This document shows positions 36,701-45,600 of a stretch of 64,000 nucleotides of DNA, one piece after another. The DNA is taken from the NCBI GenBank assembly GCA_035771175.1, contig CM069599.1, forward strand, positions 34,877,562-34,941,561, written 5' to 3'. The notes under the pieces are model-generated. The model worked only from the letters and a program-made list of their open reading frames with translations, did not search any database and was not told the DNA's origin. The position numbers and the translations under genes are program-made. Each line of letters starts with the position of its first letter. The stretch's first letter is position 1. Source of the DNA: Paratinospora sagittata (lineage: Eukaryota > Streptophyta > Magnoliopsida > Ranunculales > Menispermaceae).

Positions 36701-37679
36701 GAAGTATCCATGAAGGTACTAATAGAAGATTTTTATTATTATCTGGAGTCGTTCACTTTTTTGGATTTTAAGTGGATAAAGCTTATCATACACTCAGGTA
36801 GGCCATCTATTATTTTGTGATCAAATTCAACCAAACAAGGGGCTTACCAATCAATTGGTCCGGCTCCAGGGCCAAAATCTCTAATATTGATCATTCTATA
36901 ACTATTGGTTTAAACTACAAATAATATAAATTTCAAATTTTCCCAAAATCATATATATCAAATGATGCCTACCAATGTAAGTACAGGCAATAATAAGTAC
37001 TTACTACTTCTCCTGTCACTGTGTATGGCCGTCCCTTAAGCTGATCCGGATGCTACAAGATACCACAACATTTTAATGTTAGTGGACGATAAAAAATTAA
37101 AAAAATAAAAGAAGTTAAGATCAACATATTATGCTGACTAAAAGTCCTGTATGAAAGACTCTCTGAAGTATTTCATAAATAAAAACTTCCAATAATTATA
37201 AACACCAGTATATATCACAATCAGTATATGAATGAGGCCACAAGCTCTTTGTTATGAACTTATGACTAAAGCACAAATTGGTAAATTCAAGAACAACTAA
37301 CAATTTCGCATTTTGAAACCTGAAACAACTTTACCTCAATGTAAAAGCATTAGTAAATGGGAGCAAAATCTTTACTTGAACGTGTAATCAAAAGTTAATT
37401 CTTTTAGTTGGAAAATGCTATTAAGCTGAACACAAAACAAGTAACAACATGCCTTCAGTCCCGCTAATTTTTGATAAATTAAACATTTCTATACAACAAT
37501 TTCTACATGGAGAATTATGGATACAGTAAAAGATTGATTGACCACCGTGAAATATGTTAAAGAAATAAGATGAATTAACGAACCCTGCGAGCGGGATCTC
37601 CGGGGATTATCTGCCGTTTCCTCCCGCTGCTGTTCATATTCTTCTTCATCGAGGATTCTTCCATGTCGCTGCCTTCCAT
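21719..37679 (-). CDS. Centromere protein O (CENP-O / Mcm21 family)
   Basis: There are thirteen coding exons on the minus strand: 37679-37584, 37052-37005, 36349-36301, 36177-36129, 28174-28104, 25747-25689, 25521-25423, 24755-24698, 24103-23967, 23866-23810, 23091-22994, 22338-22118 and 21789-21719. All introns are GT-AG and phases close at 370 aa. Residues 1-32 are polar, with GRKRQ. About 50-125 is a coiled-coil-like stretch with [14 protein letters not shown] and [15 protein letters not shown]. The CENP-O core runs from about 155, with [31 protein letters not shown], and [19 protein letters not shown] near 281-299. The family is part of the constitutive centromere network (COMA complex with CENP-P) at kinetochores. 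Intron 4 is about 7.95 kb because of transposons. A MULE sits about 240 bp upstream of the ATG. The upstream start choice is less certain than the core. Confidence 0.88.
22640..22830 (-). repeat. RTE-type LINE 3'-end relic in CENP-O intron 11
   Basis: 'caactcaactcaacaaacaa', then 'ctctatcaaaggctaagtca', then 'ttactttggatcttctttt' repeats the word order of the 1465-1900 relic. Reversed, it would end in TTGAGTTGAGTTG. Boundaries are approximate. Confidence 0.55.
25830..27020. repeat. Repeat bounded by AAGCCTCA-type words in CENP-O intron 5
   Basis: Near the left edge: 'ggtgcaagcacagc' and 'gaggcgtaagcctcaa' (25902-25920). Near the right edge: a cluster of 'gaggcctaagcctcac', 'ggctcaagcctcat', 'gcaagcctcaaggtgcaagc' (26870-27002). 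The edges also share 'ttttaaaact' / 'tttaaaact' words. A related word string occurs at 43704-43750 in the epimerase intron. It looks like an uncharacterised transposon, itself carrying the SINE at 26017. No terminal duplication was confirmed. Confidence 0.45.
26017..26234 (-). mobile_element. tRNA-derived SINE (second family)
   Basis: On the minus strand an A-box-like TGTGCAGTTGGTAAAGAGG and a B-box-like AGGTTCAACTCTT are followed by a body ending in an A-rich tail (TAAAATAAAATAAAAT). Possible short duplication AACTTGA lies on both sides (about 26009-26015 and 26235-26241), though flanking similarity is imperfect. It differs from the 20548 element and inserted within the AAGCCTCA-type repeat. 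Confidence 0.75.
28898..31468 (+). repeat. Gypsy LTR, plus orientation, near full length
   Basis: It starts within 'ctttatcttacgtattgcca' and ends ...GGGGTCGCGACA at 31468, about 2.57 kb. The expected TGTAACA start seen in the inverted copy is missing, so the first 20 bases or so are lost or diverged. Confidence 0.75.
31469..32405 (-). repeat. Gypsy LTR 5' portion, inverted orientation
   Basis: Read on the minus strand, it starts TGTAACAGACC at 32405 immediately after the polypurine tract. It follows the plus LTR's first 900 bp or so and stops abruptly at 31469, where it abuts the plus LTR end base to base. The two arms form a large imperfect inverted repeat with a 1.7-kb spacer. Confidence 0.75.
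32406..34310 (-). pseudogene. Ty3/gypsy pol remnant: RNase H, integrase, C-terminal domain
   Basis: On the minus strand, reading from 34310 down, the order is RNase H with [32 protein letters not shown] and VVADALSRK; integrase zinc-binding with [17 protein letters not shown]; the integrase core with [12 protein letters not shown] and [20 protein letters not shown]; and the C-terminal [23 protein letters not shown] block. The frame is broken by several stops, for example between 33912 and 33746 and within the integrase core. Gag, protease and the reverse-transcriptase core are absent. The element cannot make a working polyprotein. Confidence 0.85.
34486..35541 (+). pseudogene. 5'-truncated L1-type LINE, reverse-transcriptase C-terminus
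   Basis: One frame runs 34486-35391 with a single TAG (35026-35028) between NKICT and DLLQKRF. It has [40 protein letters not shown], and the zf-RVT-type [20 protein letters not shown], followed by [14 protein letters not shown]. Beyond a decayed tail it ends 'gtttcttctc' plus A12, the typical LINE 3' end. Its 5' edge coincides with the end of the gypsy LTR at 34485. One stop in about 300 codons suggests a fairly recent copy. Confidence 0.85.
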
Positions 37680-38090
37680 TCCTCTTCTGCATTCAAAACC
37701 CTAGCAATTATATATATGGATTAAGGCTTCGTTATGGTAACGTTTCGCTCGCTTTCTACGTTATAGTTTTTCACGAACTTCTTCGTCGACTTCGGTTTCC
37801 ACGGATTTTCGTTGAAGCCCCGAATGACTACTTCTTTCTCCAAATGTAGCTGCAAATTCGAGCCGTAACCCTAGGTAGTATTTTTATTTTTTTTTCCAAA
37901 TCCGTAGGTAGTGAAATTTGATGAGGATTTTTTACATGATTACCCTTCCCAAAAAGAATAATTTCACAAATGCCATCCATTGCAAAATAATGTCACTTTT
38001 GCCTTGTTTTACTGTTCATTGTACAGTCAGCGCACAGTCAGCTGTCCACACAAGCGCCACGTCGGCGCAGAGTTGGAATTTTTTACCGTT

Positions 38091-38412
38091 GAAGGGAAGG
38101 CGTCTTTTCAAAAGACGCCTTCCCTTCCACTTAAAAAAAATATTGTGAAGGGAAGGCGTCTTTTGAAAAGACGCCTTCCCTTCAAATGCTATTTTTTTTT
38201 TTACCGAAGAGAAGGCGTCTTTTGAAAAGACGCCTTCTCTTCGGTATTTTTTTTTTAAAGTGCAAGGGAAGGCGTCTTTTGAAAAGACGCCTTCCCTTCA
38301 AATGCTATTTTATTTTTTACCGAAGAGAAGGCGTCTTTTCAAAAGACGCCTTCTCTTCGGTATTTTTTTAAAAGTGCAAGGGAAGGCGTCTTTTGAAAAG
38401 ACGCCTTCCCTT
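38091..38412. repeat. Array of six near-perfect palindromes in the MULE left arm
   Basis: Palindromes lie at 38091-38127, 38147-38183, 38202-38246, 38264-38298, 38318-38362 and 38378-38412. Each is 17-22-base arms around a single central base, built on GGCGTCTTTT/AAAAGACGCC. Two alternating types exist: A with GGGAAGG (first, second, fourth, sixth) and B with GAGAAGG flanked by ACCGA/TCGGT (third, fifth). Arms look perfect by eye. A single type-A copy is at 40977-41013 in the other arm. Confidence 0.95.
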
Positions 38413-38506
38413 AAACCCTACAAATACCCACCCGCGAGCAAACACTCCCACACTCGCACACTCGTCCCTCGCCCCCCTCCTCTGTCTGAAACTGTTCGGT
38501 CCGTCG

Positions 38507-38560
38507 CAGTCGCCGTCGCTCCGTCGCCGTCGCTCCGTCGCCGTCGCTCCGTCGCCGTCC
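38507..38560. repeat. 14-bp GC-rich minisatellite in the MULE interior
   Basis: CCGTCGCCGTCGCT is repeated about four times, with edge copies diverged. It sits just downstream of 'ctacaaataccc', a weak TATA-like string, and resembles a GC-rich plant leader. Confidence 0.8.
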
Positions 38561-40976
38561 TCTCACTTCGCACCGTGTACTCGCCGTGAAAGTAGTAAGT
38601 GATGATTCTCTCTGTTTTCCCCATATGAAACAGACATTTGTTCCAGTCTCAGTTCATACCACAGAGACATGTATGTCTCAACGGTTATTCATCCAAGTAT
38701 TCTTGGTGATGATTCTCTCTGTTTTGCCCATATGAAACAGCTATGCCAACAATGATACAGGGCATGGATATGGCCATTATGCTTAGTCAGTTGGGTGCTT
38801 CAAAGCTGGAGCTCTGACTTATCATTTGAAACCCTTTTTTGAGTTGATGAGAATCCCTGACAAATTTTCCAGAAAAAATGGTTTCTTGTTTTTGATGTTT
38901 ATGAGAACAAAATCTGATTGATTGAGTCCTATATAGTTAATTTTTTTCTCCCTTTTAGATGGTGCATTCTGTAATTGCAGCTTGTACCAATATGGAATTG
39001 ACATTGATACGATTTCTTCCCACATTCTTGATTGATTTCTTTTTATCTTCTTCTTTCCCTTTTTGTATATCTTTACTATGTTCTGTATTGCACTAAAAGG
39101 ATTTAATATTAATAATCTAACTGAATACTCAATAATTCTATATATATATATATAAAGGGCGTATCTATTAGAGGAGACTCCCTCCAGTACAGGGTATAGG
39201 GAAGAAACGGACGATGATATTAGAGAGATTGTTTTAAAAGAAAAGAAAAAAGAAAAAATGTGACTAAAAATTGATTATTTGATGAGTAAACATATGATTC
39301 ACCTTATTTTCATGGAGAAGCAAAGGTAAAAATAACACAGCATTTGACAAACCGATAAAATATGTAAATACAGGTTAAAAATAAAATAAGGACTTTATAA
39401 GGTTACTAATGTGAGCAAATTATCTTTATGTCTAATTATAATAATAGAGGGCTTAGCTTAAACTCCCTCTTTAGTAATAGATATTTCTTTTAGAGTTAGT
39501 TTAGACTTTAGAGGTTAAACGCAGCTATCAAACAGGTTTTCTTTTTTTTATGTTAAAATTTCAACATCAACTTTGAATAAAGGCTTTTTTTTGTGGAATT
39601 TACTGAATCACCTCCATTCTCAAATCTCAAGAAACCTTAAAATGAAAGTGATTTATCTGCATCAACATGGTGCATCACAGATAGTTAGACGTTTGTGTTA
39701 AAAATGATTGAGGGGTATAGGTTTAAGGATCGAAACTTTTGTTCACTTTAGTTTCCACTACTTAGAAAGAGTTACCCAATATTCTTACAATGTTTGAACA
39801 CAGATTAATCTTGCACGAAGGATTAAGATACCACGTGGGAAACCCAAAAAAGAAAGTGATTTATCTGCATAATTGGGGGAGTTGCGTTTCAATAATTGAT
39901 CCCAACTCTTGCCGACTTTTTAAGGAGGTTGATTAGCTCAGCAAGATAAGTCTATAACCTGATTGAAGGGTCAGCATGTATGAGTTAGACCTTCAGAAGG
40001 TTCGGCTAAATTTCACTGTTGGGTATCTATACCGATCTCCATCATTTGGTCAAAATCAATACATTAATTTTTGTTTTTAAAAATTAACTATGTTCATCAT
40101 CAACATAAGCAAAAAATTACTGTTTGGGCAAGATGTTTGCTGAAGTTATTAATGTTCCAAGTTTCAATTAAATCTATGAAATTGACATTTATAGATAGTG
40201 ACATGAATTTTATTTCAATTAAGCAGAAACAAATATGATTTTATTATATATGTGCATCACATCAGAACAAATCTTTTCTTTTCTATCAAAAAAAAAAAAA
40301 CCTGTACTATATTGTTTTGCATGGTTATCTTCCCATTAAATCATAAGATACGGTGGAGCCATATTTTTGGCTAGTTTAATATTAGGGGAATCAGTTACCA
40401 TAAATTGTCTAAAGTGCATTTATGAAATAAATAGTTTCAATCATAAAAAATAAGAGGAAGACATAGTATCAATCATGAAAACGGGAATAGGTTGAGGAAA
40501 AGTGTATATTGCAATGTGCATTATAAGTATATCAGTATATAATTAGCTATTACCAATCCTCCTTGTTGGATTTTAGCTGAAACATGGATTCCTCATTAGA
40601 TTAGAACATGAAATATGTATTTGGAAAGTAATTAGAACTTGCTAAATATGGATAAGTATTTTATGATCTCCTTATATTTGAATAAGGAAAACCATGTTGG
40701 TGTAGTCATATTAGAATGAGGAATTCTTTAAGAAAAAAACCACGTGGTTTGGCTTCGGTGAGGCCGAACAGTTTAGTAATAGCGTTGAATTATCAATTTA
40801 AGTAGAATTCTGCATGGGGGTCCAAAAATTCAACCGGGCATGGGAATGGGATTCCGTCGAGTCCGGGGGATCGGGGGAGGATAGTGGGACGTGTCGGAAG
40901 TGGTCGGGTTGAAAAAAACCACGTGGTTTGGCCTCGGTGGCACAAGTCCAAAATAATAAAAAAAAAAAAAAATGGG

Positions 40977-41013
40977 GAAGGGAAGGCGTCTTTTGAAAAG
41001 ACGCCTTCCCTTC
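40977..41013. repeat. Single type-A palindrome in the MULE right arm
   Basis: It is identical in form to the 38147-38183 unit: 18-base arms around one G. Confidence 0.95.
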
Positions 41014-41189
41014 AACGGTCTAAAAATCCACCTCTGCGTCGACGTGGCTGCTGAGTGGAAGGCTGACTGTGCGCTGACTGTGTAAGGAACAGTAAAGTAA
41101 GGCAAAAGTGACAATATTTTTGAATGGATGGCATTTGTGAAATTATTGTATTTTTTAGGGGTAATCATGTCAAAAGCCCAATTTGATGA

Positions 41190-42540
41190 TTCGGATAGAA
41201 CGTCGACCCGTGTGGTTGTTAACTAAAGTGAACCAGTTGGTCCACGTAGCCGGGAGGATGGTGAATCGGGGTCAGGGTCGTGGATCAGGTTCGCTCGGTC
41301 CGGTTCGGCCCCTGTTATTTCGCTACAATTCTGTCATCTGCACGGACGGAAGGTAATGGACAATGAGGGTGTTCTTGTAACCTTTTAAGTAGGGTTGAGT
41401 TGGATTTACATGTGAAATTGAGTTAAGTTAAATTTAAAAATATTAATAACATCACTACTGTTAAACCATGCACTTTCATCCTAGTGTTTTCAACGTTACA
41501 TCGTTACTGTCGCGAACACATAACTAATAACCGTATTAATACTAAACATATATTGCATTGTAATTATATTTTTTCACAATAAATTAATATTTTTCATATA
41601 ACAAATATCTCAAATCATGCACTTGAAGCAAAGGCTACAACATATTAACTCTGCATATTATGAATTACACAAGGAAAAAACTATTTTATAGGTTTTTGTT
41701 TGCATTTTGAAATAAGTACAAAAATACAAGGGCCTTAAGGGCCATAGATTTTATATGGTATGCAACATTTCTAATCTTAAAATTTAAAGTAGACGCTACA
41801 ACACATTCTGCACTCTATAAATTAATTATCAAAAACCTATTTTATAGCGCAATAACAAACTGTGCTAATTAAGATTTCACAAAATGCTTAACAAGGAAAA
41901 GTATTATTACATTAGTTAGATGTGCATTGTTATTATGTTCGCCTTGAAAAATATTTGATAATTTACAAAAGTGTTAATTTGTATGTATTCTTACCTAACT
42001 GCACATTCACAAAATGCTTAACAATATTTTGATACAAAAGAGTCATGCGCCGGCTATTGAACTAATTAATACAATCATCCATTGAACTAATTAATACAAT
42101 CCTCCTCTCATATATTAAGTTTGGAATGTCTGCTTATAAAGAGGGTGATAGAGAAATTCAAGAGTAAACTCAACAAGTGTAAAAGTATACAAAATTATGT
42201 CGTCAACATAGACAAGAAAAAACATTTTATTTAGATTTAATATTTTTAATATCTAAATAAATCAACATCTCCTATTGACGCCTCAAATGCCAATCAACAT
42301 CAAAAATACTTCTCCGGATGGAAAACGCAATTAGATAAACATTTTCAAATATTGATGGCCACCTTATCCATCAAGTGGCACAAAAAAACACACGTACGTG
42401 CAGAGAACACGTCTGGAATGCCACACCGCAGGCAGTTTTATCCATACGCTATTAAAAAAATAAAAAATTGCATTTTACACCCGCGCCAACGGGGACGTCT
42501 CTCTCCTCTCGCTCTGCGGCTTCCCCATTTCGGTGCCGCC
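41190..42540. other. Intergenic region upstream of the epimerase gene
   Basis: AT-rich. A 21-bp unit beginning 'attgaactaattaatacaat' is repeated near 42056 and 42081. No gene seen; promoter elements of the epimerase lie at the right end. Confidence 0.5.
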
Positions 42541-42548
42541 TATAAATA
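42541..42548 (+). promoter_or_regulatory. TATA box of the epimerase gene
   Basis: TATAAATA lies 102 bp upstream of the ATG at 42643 within a locally GC-rich promoter, predicting a start near 42570-42575. Confidence 0.75.
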
Positions 42549-42642
42549 CGAATTAAGAGCGCAAGTGGGAAGTTGTTTTTGTCTTCTTTGAACACGGAGG
42601 CGCTTTTGTTTCAGTTGATAGGACATTGAGAGTTGTGGAAAC

Positions 42643-45600
42643 ATGTCGAGCGAAAGGGTTCCTGTGGAGCTCTGCAAGGGCATTAACGGCCTCGACAAGG
42701 TCGTTTTGAGAGAGGTTCGAGGCAATTCTGCAGAGGTTCTTTCTCTTCTCTTTTATTCTCTTTTCTCTTCTCCACTCTCTCTCTTTCTCTGTACATCTGA
42801 TTTCTTGATGCGGTTCTGATTGTAATAAAACTTGTTTGCAATTGATTTCGAGGTAATTTGGTTTGATTCAATTGGATCTGTTGTTTTATCGTTAATGTCC
42901 CGGATCTGATGGTCGGTGTGATTTTTTTGACATTTTCCGATGACTCCTCAGCCTTGATTTTCACGTTAGCTGTCGGATTTTTACGCAATAAAGATGAATT
43001 GGATCTTTTGCTTTTTGAATCACAATCGAAAGTTGAAAGGAATCTTTAATTCATTGAGCTGCCGAGGTAGCGGTTGATCTTTTAGCGTCGGTTACGTAGA
43101 TTGTAAACTCGCGGTATTCTTTAAATAAAAATAACTGTGTTGTTACTTGTTGAGAAGCAGCTGGTTTGGATAGATTGGAAGGTATGTGCCAGAGGTTTTC
43201 CTCTCAAGTCAGCTGTTACAAAGGCTTCGATTCTTGTTGTTGCGTCGCGATACTTCATCTCTGTAGATTGCGTTCACGTGCTGTCATACGGTGAAAATCT
43301 TTCCGTCATTAGCTCTGGAGAGGATTTCTCTTCTTAGAAAAAATGTTTCACAGGGATTCTTGCTGTTGTTAGACTGATATTTCATTTTAGCACTGTTTCA
43401 TGACGTTTTATATAGTATTGCGCTCTTTTGATTCTATTTTAAAGAAACTGATGTAAATCTGGCAAGAATGCTAGTGATTTGGCTATTGTACCTTTTCACA
43501 TCACAATGCTTGATTCTTCATTTAGTGCATCTTATTTATTTATTTTTTGCAAACATGCGTATATGTACTAAAATTAACATGTCATTTTTATCAACCATCA
43601 AGATGATAGTATTACTTTTGCTACATGAAGCTAAATGCTTCTAGTTGACTTCGATTCTATTGTAGAACTCCAAACTAGTTGACTCATGCTGATTAAAGAT
43701 ATCCCAACCACTAAACCTTAAGGCACAAGACTCAAGCCTCACTGCCTCAATGGCATGAATTATTAAATTTACATGCTATTTAATGTACAAATATCAAATA
43801 ACGTTAGCCATTACAAATTTTACAATGGAAGATGGAATCAAATAATATCTTAATTATAAGAAATAGAAGCACAATAAGAAAAATTATAGTAGCATCTCGT
43901 GAAGTTCTTTTTATTTATTTTTATGATCATAACTATAGTTTCATATTTCCAACGTTTCATGGTATAACCTACTCAATTATAAAGCAACATTTAATATGCA
44001 TAGCAAGTGGAAGAATTAATGGATTTGATTTAGCATAGAAGGTGAAGAAGAAGTAAAGAAGAGATAGAGAGTAATGTTGATTTAGCATGAAAAGTGAAAA
44101 AGTAGGGAGAGATAGAGATTAATGGAGCATAGCCCAAGCTTGCTGAAGTTACGTATTGATTGGTGTTCTAGAGAACCCTTTGAATTGCAATAAGCAATTT
44201 ATTTCTAACTTAAAAAAGAAGTGTCACATGTGGATGAGGTGAGTAGCAGAAGAGGCAGGGGTGCAACTTGTGAAGTGGCAGAGAGGGAGGAGGTAGAGGC
44301 AAAGGACACCTTACTTTCTTTTGAGGTAGAGGTGGTGGAGGTGTTGTAGGATTTGAGGATAGGAACAATGGAGCCTGACATATGGTAGATCTCCATTAGG
44401 TGGAGAAAGATTGTGAAGAGACTAAAAAGGAGGATGGACACAAGAATTGTGACGAAAGGAAGGAAGCTAAAATTTTGACTAGTCTCTCTAGATTTTCACC
44501 CTTGATGATGAAGGTATTTAGAGAGGAGGATGGTGAAAAAGTTGCAAAAATTCCAAAAGGTTTGATAGAAGAAGGGTAGAGGAATGGAAGAATGCCCCAG
44601 TGGGTCACTCTCTTGGAAATAGACTCCCTCTTGGGCTGTTTGTGGAGAGAATACACAAGTCATGGAAACTTAAGGGGTCCTTGGAGGTAAATGTGATAAG
44701 AAAGGGCTACTTCATATTTGTTTTCATGTCATCCGAATATAAAGAAAAAAGTCGTTAATGGAAGCCCCTAGTATGTTTTGAGAATACCGTTGTTCCTCTA
44801 ATCGTTGGAAAAAGGATATGGAATATGGAAGCATGTATGGATTTGTTTCTCAAAACCTGTATTGCATTTATGGACTCAAATAAGCTTAAGTAGAATAGCA
44901 AGTGTGCCAAGACAATTACTCACAAAGGACAGGCTAACAAACCAAACAAAAATTAGATTTTTGTATGTTTGAATTTGTGTGGAAATGAAGTTAAGGTTAT
45001 GGATCAAACTAACCATCCAAGTGATGGTGTGGTGGTGATTAGGACCAACTCTAATCTTGGAAGTCCTAGGTTCAAATTTCACTACCCACACGGAGGAGAG
45101 AAGGCCTAATGCTAATCATGAGACTTGGATGGCATCTCTCACTCAAGCAACCAGGGCTTAAGGGACTAGTTGGACAAAGCCTAGATACCCTTGGTTCCCA
45201 AAAAAAGGGGGTCTATCTACAGTGAAGATTATGATGGAAAGTGGAGGTTGCAACCTATACAATTTGATTTTAAACCATCTCATTGTCGAGAGTGTGAGAT
45301 ATTTGTACATTCTTCAAGCCAATGTCCAAAAAAATAAAAGAGGGAAAACAAGAACAAAAAGTCAAGGTTCAACAAAAGGAAGATAGGTGGGTATGTTGAT
45401 ATACCTTTAACTCAGACATGGAGTAATAAGGGTCCACACAACTCTACTTTGATTCTTTTTTTAGTGGAGAATTGAGATATTTGTCATAAAAAATTGACCT
45501 TATGCATAACATTTAACATAAATAATCGTTTATTACTTTGGTACTAGACGAATTAACTAAACATATTCCAGAAGATATTCCTTGTTGTATTTTATTTACT

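Larger units (their letters stand above)
37925..41179. mobile_element. Non-autonomous Mutator-like element (MULE) with 10-bp target-site duplication
   Basis: A 10-bp repeat AATTTGATGA flanks the element (37915-37924 and 41180-41189). The ends are inverted copies over more than 200 bp: left 37925 to about 38131, right about 40973 to 41179. Shared words include ACATGATTACCC, TTTCACAAATGCCATCCATT and GTCAGCGCACAGTCAGC. The long terminal repeats and 9-10-bp duplication fit MULEs. No transposase frame exists. The interior holds a palindrome array, a GC-rich promoter-like block (38413-38600) with a 14-bp minisatellite, a 36-bp direct repeat (38599 and 38706), and paired CCACGTGG blocks (40740 and 40919). 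It could be a Pack-MULE carrying gene pieces; no captured gene was recognised. Confidence 0.85.

Noticed and set aside
37489..37692. 67-codon frame starting [11 protein letters not shown] as an alternative CENP-O start
   Set aside because: It runs in another frame through the same exon; only the [10 protein letters not shown] frame closes in phase 0 with the next exon ([10 protein letters not shown]).
38091..38412. CRISPR-like array
   Set aside because: The regular dyads with short variable spacers sit in a plant transposon arm; spacers are A/T runs and there is no cas context.
38186..38589. Overlapping frames such as RRLLKRRLPF repeats
   Set aside because: They are translations of the palindrome array, not protein-coding.
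39925..40080. Possible SINE in the MULE ('gattagctcagcaagataag' as an A box)
   Set aside because: The B box is poor, there is no A tail and no target duplication; may be chance.
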